IMG/VR virus record: IMGVR_UViG_3300010354_000502
Span: 1-27,298 of that record
DNA from: a virus
Reading direction: 5' to 3' (one strand)
DNA: 27,298 nt
Of this stretch, positions 1 to 6,170 are shown piece after piece (the first letter of the stretch is position 1; each line of letters starts with the position of its first letter). Under the pieces are notes generated by a model. That model ran no database searches. It saw only the letters and a program-made list of their open reading frames with translations, and had not been told where the DNA came from. The translations under genes were made by a program, and so were the position numbers.

Positions 1-417
1 CAAGTCGCTGATGACGCTGGAGAGTCCCAGCGAGATGTGTCCTTCGACATTTTCAAAGAAGCACATTCTTGGTCGCAGAATCCGAATTCCGTCTGCGATC
101 CAAGGCCAGAGGTGTCTTGGGTCGTCTTTCCCTCCACGCTTCCCTGCTGCGGAGAATGGCTGACAGGGATAACCTCCAGTAAGGATGCCCACTCGGTCAC
201 GAAATTCTTCGTATGGGAAGGTTTTAAGATCCGTCCATACAGGTGCTGCGTCCATGAGTCCCGCTTCCATTTTTGCAACCAAGTTCGCAATGGGGAAGGC
301 TTCGATCTCACAAAGAGCGACTGAGTGCAGAGTTGGGAGGACTCGTTTAAGTCCAAGCTCAATGCCTCCGTATCCTGCACAGAGGCCAATGTGTGTAATT
401 GCTTTGGTAGTATCCAC
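1..417 (-). CDS. DNA (cytosine-5) methyltransferase, partial (C-terminus outside window)
   Basis: Reading leftward from a GTG at 417, the frame stays open to the window edge and gives 139 residues of a C5-cytosine DNA methyltransferase. Motif I appears as GLCAGYGGIELGL (SAM binding) near residues 11-23. The catalytic PCQPFSAAGKR loop (motif IV) lies about 80 residues further on, and FFENVEGH (motif VI, ENV) is close to the edge. An in-frame TAG lies four codons upstream of the GTG, and no ATG is available in frame, so the GTG start is well supported. The target-recognition domain and motifs IX-X are beyond the window. It is the last visible member of the leftward early block. Phage enzymes of this family usually protect DNA from host restriction or alter its methylation; that role here is inferred. 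Confidence 0.93.
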   Translation of the reverse strand, partial: MDTTKAITHIGLCAGYGGIELGLKRVLPTLHSVALCEIEAFPIANLVAKMEAGLMDAAPVWTDLKTFPYEEFRDRVGILTGGYPCQPFSAAGKRGGKDDPRHLWPWIADGIRILRPRMCFFENVEGHISLGLSSVISDL

Positions 418-437
418 ATTACTTTTTTTCTATTGGT

Positions 438-644
438 TTACTCCATCCACAGCTTGAGTTTCAACTTCTTCGCTAGCCCTATGACCGCATCCACCTCGTT
501 ATCGTCGCTATTGTTAAAGCGCGTCTCCGACTTGAATGCTACCCATTTCCCGTCCTCTCGTCGGATAGTCTTGATGTTCTTCTTGAGCATCCACTTGAGG
601 CGCGGTGATAGTTCTTCTGGTAGGTCTGGGAATAGTCCGCTCAT
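438..644 (-). CDS. Small hypothetical protein, 68 aa
   Basis: The product begins MSGLFPDLPEELSPRLKWML and is a charged, mostly helical small protein ending KLKLKLWME. I recognise no family. The ATG at 644 was chosen because it overlaps the stop of the upstream gene by ATGA, the coupling used throughout this block. A longer reading from 725 would overlap that gene by 85 bp. The gene ends 21 bp before the methyltransferase GTG, so the two probably share a transcript. The basic stretch LKKNIKTIRREDGKW is compatible with nucleic-acid contact, but nothing diagnostic is visible. Confidence 0.65.
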   Translation of the reverse strand: MSGLFPDLPEELSPRLKWMLKKNIKTIRREDGKWVAFKSETRFNNSDDNEVDAVIGLAKKLKLKLWME

Positions 645-907
645 CGTGGTTCCGCTAGGATTAGTTCCGACTTGTGACGCGCTACCTCGTAGCCCCTGCC
701 TGTGTCGATGATGACGGCATCGCATCCGCGCATATCACGAAGGACATTCTTCATCCATCGCATTTCGTGTTCAAATTCTTCTCGGTATGGCGTGGTAAGT
801 GAGAGATACCCATTGTTTATGGCATCCATTGGTGTTAAGATTTCAAATTGCATTGTAGTATTTTGGAAAGTGGTTGCCCTGCGATAAACCTTCGGGCCAA
901 AGGACAT
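641..907 (-). CDS. Small hypothetical protein, 88 aa (or 71 aa from an internal ATG)
   Basis: This is an unrecognised small protein with a charged helical middle (YREEFEHEMRWMKNVLRDM) and a C-terminal AVIIDTGRGYEVARHKSELI segment. Two starts are plausible. The ATG at 907 gives 88 residues with a basic N-terminal extension. The ATG at 853 gives 71 residues and has the A-rich leader (actacaATG) typical of neighbouring genes. It follows the SSB-like gene by 34 bp from the longer start, and its stop overlaps the next gene by ATGA. No function can be assigned. Confidence 0.6.
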   Translation of the reverse strand: MSFGPKVYRRATTFQNTTMQFEILTPMDAINNGYLSLTTPYREEFEHEMRWMKNVLRDMRGCDAVIIDTGRGYEVARHKSELILAEPR

Positions 908-941
908 GAACTTCCGTTATCGCTCGGATGATTATTGTAGA

Positions 942-1247
942 TCAAAAAGGAATATCGTCCTTTTCATCATCCCACTTGTCGGGCTGAAGGATCTGCTTCA
1001 CCACGCTGGGCTTCTGTGCCTCCCAGTCTACGATCTTGCAGTTCCCGAGGATCGGTCCTTTTTCGCCTGCGGCCTTGCGCTCTTTGCTGATCTTCTGGAC
1101 CACAAATCCATCGTATCCATATTTGTCCTGCTCCTCGCGGATTAGAACGCTAATATTCAAGTACTTCTTCCCGTTTTTCGGTGATTCGTACAATGCGGTT
1201 TTGTCAATCTTGGTAGTGTCCAAGCTAATATCTATGGTTTGTTTCAT
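942..1247 (-). CDS. Probable single-stranded DNA-binding protein with SSB-type acidic tail
   Basis: The 101-residue protein starts MKQTIDISLDTTKIDKTALY and ends DKWDDEKDDIPF. The closing DDIPF closely matches the conserved acidic tail by which bacterial SSB recruits partner enzymes. The preceding region (KKYLNISVLI, YDGFVVQKISKER) has alternating hydrophobic residues compatible with a small OB fold, but the match to classical SSB is not obvious. Its ATG overlaps the stop of the PD-(D/E)XK exonuclease gene by ATGA, and RecT lies two genes further upstream. This places it in a recombination module. ssDNA binding is inferred from tail and context. Confidence 0.68.
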   Translation of the reverse strand: MKQTIDISLDTTKIDKTALYESPKNGKKYLNISVLIREEQDKYGYDGFVVQKISKERKAAGEKGPILGNCKIVDWEAQKPSVVKQILQPDKWDDEKDDIPF

Positions 1248-2053
1248 TGTTGTATGTATTTCGGTGTTTCAATCATTGCGATTCCTTCAACTGACTTTGG
1301 CCAAGTGTCGGTGGCAACACAGGTTTGCCATTTCGCTATGGCATTCATGTATCCAGCACGACCAATGTCAATCAAATTTTCGGACAATTCTACCCACGCA
1401 GTTTCGTGGGGGTGATCTGTTTCTATGAAGCAGAAGACGAACCTTGTGCGGCTTTCTCCGCTAGTGGCGTTCCATAGGTCGAGGTACAAGGCGGCTTGCC
1501 AATGGTAGCCGCGATTCACGATGTTGCGCTGGAGGTTCTCCAAGCTGTCGATGCTGGAGGTCGTCTTGAGGTCGAGTAGGCAGTCAAGGCCAGTCGGTAC
1601 AAGGTCGATCATGCCCTTGACCTCCGTCTCCCCGATCTTACCAAACACCGCAACCTCGGTTTCTGTCTTGCTACATGGCTGAAACTTCTGGGCGTACTCC
1701 TCACGGAAAATCTCGGCGCAATCCTGGGCAATGTCCACCTCATCCTCAGTGGCGATGATCTTGCCATCCATGCGTCGAGAGTCCCTCCATTCCCGCGCCT
1801 CCTTGGTTCGGTAGTCCGTGTAAGGACTGACCGCTACAAGCGATTCTAGGGGTTTTTCTGGCTCAAGAACGGCATAATGAATAAGTGTACCCAGCTCCAT
1901 TGCCTTGGAAATCTCCTTTTCCCGCCCGTGAAGCCATTTGTAGGGGCTTTTGTGGAAGTCCCAAAGAAGACTCTTGGACACTGGGCCGCCCCTTGGATTG
2001 AGGCGGGTTGCAGTGCGTGAGTAATAATCTGTGCAGTTTTTCTCGATTTTCAT
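1244..2053 (-). CDS. RecE/exodeoxyribonuclease VIII-like PD-(D/E)XK nuclease (DUF3799-like)
   Basis: This 269-residue protein has the layout of phage RecE-like or DUF3799 nucleases. There is an early S-x-LLWDFHKSPYKWL segment, then GTLIHYAVLEPE (residues 55-66, motif I His59). The catalytic core follows: GMIDLVPTG with Asp150, DLKTT with Asp161 and Lys163, and QAALY (Gln186, Tyr190). Enzymes of this type resect duplex DNA 5' to 3', leaving 3' tails for annealing. Its operon partners fit: an annealing protein upstream (RecT family, 2589-3380) and an SSB-tailed protein immediately downstream with an ATGA overlap. The start at 2053 has the local aacATG leader. The nuclease fold is well supported; polarity is inferred from the family. 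Confidence 0.88.
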   Translation of the reverse strand: MKIEKNCTDYYSRTATRLNPRGGPVSKSLLWDFHKSPYKWLHGREKEISKAMELGTLIHYAVLEPEKPLESLVAVSPYTDYRTKEAREWRDSRRMDGKIIATEDEVDIAQDCAEIFREEYAQKFQPCSKTETEVAVFGKIGETEVKGMIDLVPTGLDCLLDLKTTSSIDSLENLQRNIVNRGYHWQAALYLDLWNATSGESRTRFVFCFIETDHPHETAWVELSENLIDIGRAGYMNAIAKWQTCVATDTWPKSVEGIAMIETPKYIQQ

Positions 2054-2065
2054 GTTGTTTTTGGT

Positions 2066-2437
2066 TTATTCCCTAGCGAACCCAAGCAGTTCCGCTTGTT
2101 CTGGGGTTAGGTTTAATGAGTCGAGCAACTCATCTATCTTTCTATGCCTCTCCTCCTCTTCTTGACGCTTCAGAATATGAGCGATCACTGACTTCTTTTC
2201 TTTTTCGAACCACTCCTCTATTCGGGTAGTATTTGTTCTCTCTATTGACCTAGATGGCATGACCTTTCCAATCACATAATCGGAGTAGTACCCCATGCAA
2301 TCTGCCAGTTTTTCGCACTGCTTCAATAGCTTGTGGTACATTTCTATCGTGTTGGTAAGTTCGTCGTCCATCAAATCGGACAATTCGCTTTCGGTAATTA
2401 AATTGCTTTCTTCTTTTTTGTTTTTCTTGGTTTTCAT
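2066..2437 (-). CDS. Hypothetical coiled-coil protein, 123 aa
   Basis: This is a highly charged, mainly helical protein. It has a Lys-rich N-terminus (MKTKKNKKEE), a central segment with two Cys (KQCEKLADCMGYYSDYV), a long heptad-like stretch (EKKSVIAHILKRQEEEERH) and a C-terminal LTPEQAELLGFARE. No family is recognised. It lies between the exonuclease and the annealing protein, so it could be an accessory of the recombination module, but that is context only. Its ATG overlaps the stop of a 52-codon gene by ATGA and it ends 12 bp before the exonuclease start. Confidence 0.78.
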   Translation of the reverse strand: MKTKKNKKEESNLITESELSDLMDDELTNTIEMYHKLLKQCEKLADCMGYYSDYVIGKVMPSRSIERTNTTRIEEWFEKEKKSVIAHILKRQEEEERHRKIDELLDSLNLTPEQAELLGFARE

Positions 2438-2592
2438 TTGATGAACATCTTAATTGTGTCGAGTACTCGGTGGAAAATCCCGCAGTTTGGCACGGCAGTC
2501 CGTCCGAGGGCTTGAATGAGGGCAATCGTCACCTCCACATCCCGCCCAATCGGACGGGTTGGGGTGCTGAATGGTGTGTGGGTGACTCTCAT
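2434..2592 (-). CDS. Small hypothetical protein, 52 aa
   Basis: A short gene filling the gap between RecT and the 123-residue protein. It begins MRVTHTPFSTPTRPIGRDVE and ends VLDTIKMFIK. Its ATG overlaps the RecT stop by four bases (ATGA), and its own stop overlaps the next ATG in the same way. This is the main evidence that it is translated. The C-terminal half is a plausible amphipathic helix. No function is recognised. Confidence 0.68.
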   Translation of the reverse strand: MRVTHTPFSTPTRPIGRDVEVTIALIQALGRTAVPNCGIFHRVLDTIKMFIK

Positions 2593-3380
2593 GGCTCAAC
2601 CTCCTTGGTCATTGCCTCGAACGCTTCCGCGATCTTGTCGGCGTGAGGTTTCGCATTGCCCTTTGGTTTAGCTTCGGTCTTGGGTTCATCGACGATAACC
2701 TCGGCATCCTGCACGATAGGCTCGGTGGGTTCTTCTGGTTCTGGTTCTGCCACGAATGGGTTGAGCTTTGCGGGTGTAACATTGCGCGGAGGACTAGCGA
2801 AGTCCATTACCTCGTCGGTCGTGTACATTCCGAGGCTGATGTCCGAGGCATAAGCACGGCTCCAGAACGATGCGGCACGATAGCGCAACATCTGACCTGG
2901 CATCGTTAGCCACTTTGAGCCGTTCTTGGTAGACCATCCCTCCTTCCTCGCCATCTCAAGAGTGATTTTCTCCCCACGGAGTTCTTCGCCTGTCGCTACA
3001 TCACGGGCCACAGCATAACAACTTGTCGGGTTGTCGTCGTCGTCAAAAACGAAGCGCAAGGGGGTAAACTTGCCGGACGATTTGATCATTCCTATCAGTG
3101 CGGTTGCGCTCCAACTCGGTCGGCCGTGGATGATTGCGAGGTTTTGGGTGACCATCAGCACATCAATTCCAGTGCGTTTTGATACATTCAAAGCAATGGC
3201 GCAGTTCGGGACATTGTTGGCAAAGTCCTTGGGAACCATTGTTGAGGATGCTAGCATTTTTGCTTGCCGTTGGACTAGCTCAAATGCTTGCGTCTCCGCC
3301 GCCACTTGCGCCAGAATGCCCGTGTTTTGCGGTTCATGCGCCGCAATCGCGTCTGTTTTCTGTGTGTCGTTGTTTTCCAT
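2589..3380 (-). CDS. recT: RecT-family single-strand annealing protein
   Basis: The 263-residue product matches the RecT/phage recombinase family. It has QRQAKMLASSTMVPKDF near residues 38-54, then NCAIALNVSKRTGIDVLMVT, and the hallmark QNLAIIHGRPSWSATAL. Later come GSKWLTMPGQMLRYRAASF and TDEVMDF. The C-terminal 70 residues are an acidic, Pro- and Glu-rich tail (EPEPEEPTEPIVQDAEVIVD), commonly disordered in this family. RecT proteins anneal complementary single strands behind a RecE-type exonuclease, and that exonuclease is encoded downstream on the same strand. The start is an ATG with an A-rich leader, and its stop is coupled to the 52-codon gene by ATGA. Confidence 0.92.
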   Translation of the reverse strand: MENNDTQKTDAIAAHEPQNTGILAQVAAETQAFELVQRQAKMLASSTMVPKDFANNVPNCAIALNVSKRTGIDVLMVTQNLAIIHGRPSWSATALIGMIKSSGKFTPLRFVFDDDDNPTSCYAVARDVATGEELRGEKITLEMARKEGWSTKNGSKWLTMPGQMLRYRAASFWSRAYASDISLGMYTTDEVMDFASPPRNVTPAKLNPFVAEPEPEEPTEPIVQDAEVIVDEPKTEAKPKGNAKPHADKIAEAFEAMTKEVEP

Positions 3381-3448
3381 TTCGTTTTTCTGGTTGGGTT
3401 GGGGTTAGTTTGTCTCATTGTTTGCCTTTTACAAGCAAATTCCCGTGG

Positions 3449-3772
3449 TCACGCGATTTTTTCTATCGGTTTAGGCTTGTCGGTTGCTGTGTGCTGGCAT
3501 CTAGCGGCAATTCCCGCGACAATGCTGGCAAATGCAGGGTCGAATCCAGCCCGATTTAAGACCCGTTCCCGTGCATACATCGCGGTATTGTGGCAGGTTC
3601 GGTTGCATCGGTTGGTTGCGTCTTGGTAGGCGTGATGATCCGACCACAAGGCCATCACCACTTGTCTAGCCAGTGCCATTGTCTTGTGCCTAGTCGGGCC
3701 TAGAATGTCCTCTGGCGTTACATCGAAGGCCTTTGCCGTCTCATTCAGTAGTTTCTCGAAGTTATTTATCAT
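3449..3772 (-). CDS. DnaA domain IV-like DNA-binding protein (stand-alone)
   Basis: The 107-residue protein resembles only the C-terminal DNA-binding domain of the initiator DnaA. AKAFDVTPEDILGPTRHKTM (residues 13-32) followed by ALARQVVMAL is the first helical half. NRTCHNTAMYARERVL (residues 57-72) stands where DnaA has its GxDHxTV signature and recognition helix. There is no AAA+ domain. The ATG at 3772 is preceded by GGAGGA at good spacing, although those bases also code for the end of the overlapping 32-codon gene. A longer reading to 3823 would cover that gene. Such domains could bind DnaA boxes and direct or inhibit initiation; the window has a near-consensus DnaA box at 5586-5594 and an iteron-like region near 7106-7210. 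Confidence 0.75.
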   Translation of the reverse strand: MINNFEKLLNETAKAFDVTPEDILGPTRHKTMALARQVVMALWSDHHAYQDATNRCNRTCHNTAMYARERVLNRAGFDPAFASIVAGIAARCQHTATDKPKPIEKIA

Positions 3773-3867
3773 GCGGTTCCTCCATAGATGATCCAAAGAA
3801 TGAGAACGATAATCACAAGCCAAACGCTCCCAAGGATTGACTCTTCTTCGTGCGGGTCAAGGTTCAT
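3769..3867 (-). CDS. Micro-membrane protein, 32 aa
   Basis: A 32-codon gene beginning MNLDPHEEESILGSVWLV. Residues 12-28 form a hydrophobic segment (ILGSVWLVIIVLILWIIY) long enough to span a membrane, preceded by an acidic N-terminus. The stop TGA overlaps the start of the DnaA-domain gene by ATGA, and its own ATG overlaps the upstream stop the same way, so both ends are translationally locked into the operon. Function unknown. The acidic N-terminus and single helix suggest an inner-membrane peptide. Confidence 0.65.
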   Translation of the reverse strand: MNLDPHEEESILGSVWLVIIVLILWIIYGGTA

Positions 3868-4067
3868 GCGGTTGCCCCTTTCCCCTTGCGCCAAGCGTCC
3901 CAGAGGATGCAGGCGGCTTCGTGCCTAGTGATTGATACGGCATGAGCACCAGGATCGTAGATGCCAAGCATCGGCTTGTGCCGCTTCGATCCGCACATTA
4001 TGCACCAGCTGTTCGCATACCAGTGGAAGCGTGATCCACCAGCCTTCTTTGTTTTTATTGGTTTCAT
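3864..4067 (-). CDS. Hypothetical protein with a Cys pair, 67 aa
   Basis: This small basic protein begins MKPIKTKKAGGSRFHWYANS. It contains one CIMC pair near residues 22-25 followed by basic residues (GSKRHKPM). The C-terminal part reads HEAACILWDAWRKGKG. One CxxC with nearby His residues could hold a metal or be half of a zinc finger, but no family is recognised. It is ATGA-coupled to the gene on each side. The leader has the local AACAATG form. Confidence 0.65.
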   Translation of the reverse strand: MKPIKTKKAGGSRFHWYANSWCIMCGSKRHKPMLGIYDPGAHAVSITRHEAACILWDAWRKGKGATA

Positions 4068-4222
4068 TGTTCGGTTTGTTCGGGTTCTTCGTTTCTCATC
4101 TCTTCCCAGTAGTCGAGAGCGTCATCGGGGTCTTGCTCGTCGGGTTCAGTCGCGCAGACATAACAAGACGGGTTGCCGCCCCATTGCCCACAGCGGGAAC
4201 ATTGCCATTTAGCGGTTGTCAT
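4064..4222 (-). CDS. Small zinc-ribbon-like protein, 52 aa
   Basis: The product begins MTTAKWQCSRCGQWGGNPSC and carries CSRC at residues 8-11 and CYVC at 20-23, a compact treble-clef or ribbon-type zinc site. The C-terminal half is strongly acidic (DEQDPDDALDYWEEMRNEEP). It is linked to both neighbours by ATGA overlaps. A zinc-bound acidic microprotein could act by protein-protein contact with a host factor, but nothing more specific is visible. Confidence 0.66.
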   Translation of the reverse strand: MTTAKWQCSRCGQWGGNPSCYVCATEPDEQDPDDALDYWEEMRNEEPEQTEQ

Positions 4223-4458
4223 GCGCCACCCCTTTCCATAATTGCAATTGCCTTGCGTTCGCGGCTAAAAAATTCATCGCTTGCCAGCTGATAGCGGGAA
4301 CAAGTCCGCGCCACATCCCAAGCACGGTGAGCCTTTGCGCCCCTACTGATAGCCTCGGATCGTTTCCGCTCTCGTTCTCGGTTGTCGGTTTTGCATGGGT
4401 CACAAAGCCATCCCCCACTGCAAAGCTCGCAGCGTCCCTCGGAATCAAAGCGGCTCAT
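4219..4458 (-). CDS. Small Cys-rich (zinc-binding) protein, 79 aa
   Basis: It begins MSRFDSEGRCELCSGGWLCD and carries CELC and CDPC pairs within the first 22 residues, a likely zinc knuckle. A long basic helical region (DNRERERKRSEAISRG and onward) follows. The frame was preferred over an overlapping reading from 4448 to 4209 because it has ATGA overlaps on both sides and a coherent CxxC pattern. Zinc plus a basic helix suggests nucleic-acid binding; no family is identified. Confidence 0.68.
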   Translation of the reverse strand: MSRFDSEGRCELCSGGWLCDPCKTDNRERERKRSEAISRGAKAHRAWDVARTCSRYQLASDEFFSRERKAIAIMERGGA

Positions 4459-4796
4459 GCGCCCCTCCCTTCCGCCTTGGCAATCACGGCAAGCGCATTT
4501 TCGAGGTCTTCGTCACTCGCCATTGGGTGGGTCAATCTACGGAGTGCATCGAGCATTTCGGGCGCGGCTGCTATGAGTCGGGCGTTTGCCCACATTTCCT
4601 CCACGTCGTGGACATGAGGCCACCCGCTATCTTTCGTCTGGTGTTGGACTTGCGCGATGATCGTATCGCCTGAGCCGATGTGGGTATGGGTGAAATCCCA
4701 GCTTTCCCCATTGTCGGCGCACCTTATTGTTCCCGCGTTTGTATAGCCTCGGTGAATGCACCAAGGGCCGCTTGTATGTGTCGTTGTCGTTGTCAT
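4455..4796 (-). CDS. Conserved phage hypothetical protein (HTSGPW...ARLIAAAPEMLDAL type), 113 aa
   Basis: The protein has the two signatures of a widespread but uncharacterised phage family: HTSGPWCIHRG near the N-terminus and WANARLIAAAPEMLDALRRL in the second half. The usual length is about 80-120 residues, so it looks complete. A run of Thr at residues 2-6 is encoded by AACGAC-type hexanucleotide repeats that also form the leader. It is coupled to the downstream 79-residue gene by ATGA. The biochemical role of the family is not known to me. Confidence 0.8.
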   Translation of the reverse strand: MTTTTTHTSGPWCIHRGYTNAGTIRCADNGESWDFTHTHIGSGDTIIAQVQHQTKDSGWPHVHDVEEMWANARLIAAAPEMLDALRRLTHPMASDEDLENALAVIAKAEGRGA

Positions 4797-4799
4797 GGC

Positions 4800-5027
4800 T
4801 TAGTTTTCGATGTTTCCGTTTGCGTTGTAATGCTTATTCTCACAAGCACCGTCTATCCACACGCCGCCCCCATCAGCGGGCCACGCCTTGCGTATATCCG
4901 CGCCGGATAGGTTGACCCCTCGATCCCATGCTTTCCCCGTGAGGTCGAGCAGGTCGTCGCCAAACAATGCCTTGCCGGGCGCGTAGATGGCCGCGACGGT
5001 CGTTTTCGTTGTCGTTGTCGTTGTCAT
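4800..5027 (-). CDS. Hypothetical protein, 75 aa
   Basis: It begins MTTTTTTKTTVAAIYAPGKA and ends NKHYNANGNIEN, with a middle segment LTGKAWDRGVNLSGADIRKAW. No family is recognised. The ATG at 5027 was chosen over one at 5069 because the leader then matches its neighbour at 4796: both are embedded in AACGAC repeats that continue into Thr codons. The protein is hydrophilic with no membrane segment. It lies 3 bp upstream of the 113-residue gene, in the same transcript. Confidence 0.66.
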   Translation of the reverse strand: MTTTTTTKTTVAAIYAPGKALFGDDLLDLTGKAWDRGVNLSGADIRKAWPADGGGVWIDGACENKHYNANGNIEN

Positions 5028-5046
5028 GTCGTTGTCGTTGGTTGTT
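4999..5046 (-). repeat. AACGAC hexanucleotide microsatellite across a start codon
   Basis: On the minus strand, AACGAC and close variants repeat on both sides of the ATG at 5027. They form the leader and encode the poly-Thr N-terminus. A shorter run of the same unit flanks the ATG at 4796. Such tandem units can gain or lose copies by slippage. Six-base changes keep the frame, so variation would alter leader length and Thr count without destroying the gene. Confidence 0.6.
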
Positions 5047-5098
5047 AGTCTCATCAGCACGGGCATCACCCGTGGACGCCTTGCGGCGTTTCGACTTG

Positions 5099-5461
5099 TT
5101 AGAAATTGGAGACGATCACGCCCTCGTCGAATTCGATCAGCTCCCCGCTTTCACGGATGCGCTCGCGGATGATGTCGTCGATTTCGTCGTCATCCATGTC
5201 GCCCGTGATGCAAAGATGCCATTTCCAATCATGACCATCTCTGTCTGTTCCATAGAATTCGTCCGCCCAGTCGACAAGGCTCACATATTCCGCCCAGTCG
5301 CATCGGATGCCGACGCTGTCGAAGTCCATTTCCTCGCCCGTTTCGTCCTCGATGTTTTCAAGATGCTCCACAAGGGCGAGAGCACCCGCACGGGTGAAGC
5401 TTGAATCCTCGTCGTTGGCAAGGATGTCGGCGGCTTGGTAGGTTGTCAGTGTAGTTTTCAT
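5099..5461 (-). CDS. Acidic hypothetical protein, 120 aa
   Basis: This is a strongly acidic protein (many Asp and Glu, for example DDDEIDDIIRERIRESGELI) starting MKTTLTTYQAADILANDEDS. The N-terminal TYQAADILANDEDSSFTRAGALALVEHLE region is helical. The middle has DWADEFYGTDRDGHDWKWHL. Acidic early phage proteins are sometimes DNA mimics or inhibitors of host enzymes, but no family match is seen, so this is only a possibility. The upstream 177 bp is non-coding and carries repeats and a DnaA-box-like site, so this gene may begin a sub-operon. Confidence 0.75.
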   Translation of the reverse strand: MKTTLTTYQAADILANDEDSSFTRAGALALVEHLENIEDETGEEMDFDSVGIRCDWAEYVSLVDWADEFYGTDRDGHDWKWHLCITGDMDDDEIDDIIRERIRESGELIEFDEGVIVSNF

Positions 5462-5500
5462 TTTGTATCGTTGTATCTATTTTTTAAGGTTAGTTTATCA

Positions 5501-5574
5501 CCCTGCATCGCGGGTCACGCCTCGTTTGTTTCTAGGTTGCCATAATATCACTTGGCTTGCCCCTGCATCGCGGG
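5501..5574. repeat. 14-bp direct repeat pair at exact 60-bp spacing
   Basis: CCCTGCATCGCGGG occurs at 5501-5514 and again at 5561-5574. Each copy can fold as a small hairpin (CCTGC, ATC, GCGGG with one wobble). The second copy has an extended GC arm. On the minus strand each copy is followed within a few bases by GTGATA. They lie in the only sizeable gap among the early genes, directly before the acidic protein gene at 5461. They could be operator or protein-binding sites, or RNA hairpins in its leader. Confidence 0.6.
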
Positions 5575-5585
5575 GAGCGTTTGCT

Positions 5586-5594
5586 TGTGGATAG
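5586..5594 (-). promoter_or_regulatory. Near-consensus DnaA box
   Basis: The minus strand reads CTATCCACA, one mismatch from the bacterial DnaA box TTATCCACA. It is 12 bp beyond the second copy of the 14-bp repeat. The window encodes a stand-alone DnaA domain IV-like protein at 3449-3772, which makes the site worth noting. A single 8/9 match can also occur by chance. Confidence 0.35.
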
Positions 5595-5638
5595 CTTGCC
5601 AACAAATCGGAGAGTGACAAGCGGAAAATTGGGAAAGT

Positions 5639-5812
5639 TTAAGCGGGGTTTACAATTGCTACTTTGTTTCCGTCAATTGACTTAATTTCCACCGCGAAAA
5701 GATCCTCAAGCTCACTAGGAAAAACGCCAGTCTCGGCGTATTCCATCACTGCCTTTCCAATCATGTCGGAAACTTCACGGTTTGGCATCATTGCGTTGAA
5801 TACGATTTTCAT
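5639..5812 (-). CDS. Small hypothetical protein, 57 aa
   Basis: A short gene beginning MKIVFNAMMPNREVSDMIGK and ending SIDGNKVAIVNPA. A central segment (GVFPSELEDLFAVEIKSI) separates a helical N-terminal half from a probable beta hairpin. It is preceded by an A-rich leader (ccaaacagATG). The coherent amphipathic pattern and position in the early array support it. No family is recognised. Confidence 0.66.
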   Translation of the reverse strand: MKIVFNAMMPNREVSDMIGKAVMEYAETGVFPSELEDLFAVEIKSIDGNKVAIVNPA

Positions 5813-5832
5813 CTGTTTGGGGTTTGGTTTGG

Positions 5833-5973
5833 TTAAAGTCCCGCCGCGCGTTTGAAAAGTTCAAGATCGGACGGCCCCCAAGCACCGCCTTGAATGGCAA
5901 GACCGAGGATAATAATGGCAAGCAAGGCAATGCCAAGCGCGTATGTTTTAAGGGTGATGGGTTCTTCATTCAT
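5833..5973 (-). CDS. Small membrane protein, 46 aa
   Basis: This frame begins MNEEPITLKTYALGIALLAI, with a hydrophobic segment at about residues 11-27 (YALGIALLAIIILGLAI) and a charged C-terminus (DLELFKRAAGL). It was preferred over an overlapping frame starting at 5969 because its ATG overlaps the upstream stop by ATGA and it gives a sensible single-pass membrane protein. Function unknown; many phages encode such peptides for superinfection exclusion or envelope effects. Confidence 0.66.
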   Translation of the reverse strand: MNEEPITLKTYALGIALLAIIILGLAIQGGAWGPSDLELFKRAAGL

Positions 5974-6170
5974 CGCTTTTCCTTTCTGTAAATCGTGAGT
6001 GAACCATTTGACCAGTTGACGGCGAAATCATGGCCTTTGTGGCGGCTCAATAGTTTGGCGACAGCCTCACCTTCGGAGAAGGCAAAGGCGGAATCCATGT
6101 TTTCGATGATCGCCATGAAACCATTTGATCGGGTCAAAGGGTCAAGTGTCTTTTTTATGGTGATGCTCAT
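5970..6170 (-). CDS. Hypothetical protein, 66 aa
   Basis: The protein begins MSITIKKTLDPLTRSNGFMA and ends NWSNGSLTIYRKEKR. It contains an EGEAVAKLLSRHKGHDFAVN segment with an alternating helix/strand pattern typical of a small alpha/beta domain. No family is recognised. Both ends are ATGA-coupled, to the 46-residue membrane gene downstream and the 47-residue gene upstream. Confidence 0.7.
   Translation of the reverse strand: MSITIKKTLDPLTRSNGFMAIIENMDSAFAFSEGEAVAKLLSRHKGHDFAVNWSNGSLTIYRKEKR

Noticed and set aside
438-725. Longer start for the 68-residue gene
   Set aside because: It would overlap the upstream gene by 85 bp; the internal ATG at 644 has the ATGA overlap typical here.
5775-5969. 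64-codon minus-strand frame
   Set aside because: Shadow of the 46-codon membrane gene (5833-5973) and the 57-codon gene; those have coupling or leaders and sensible products.
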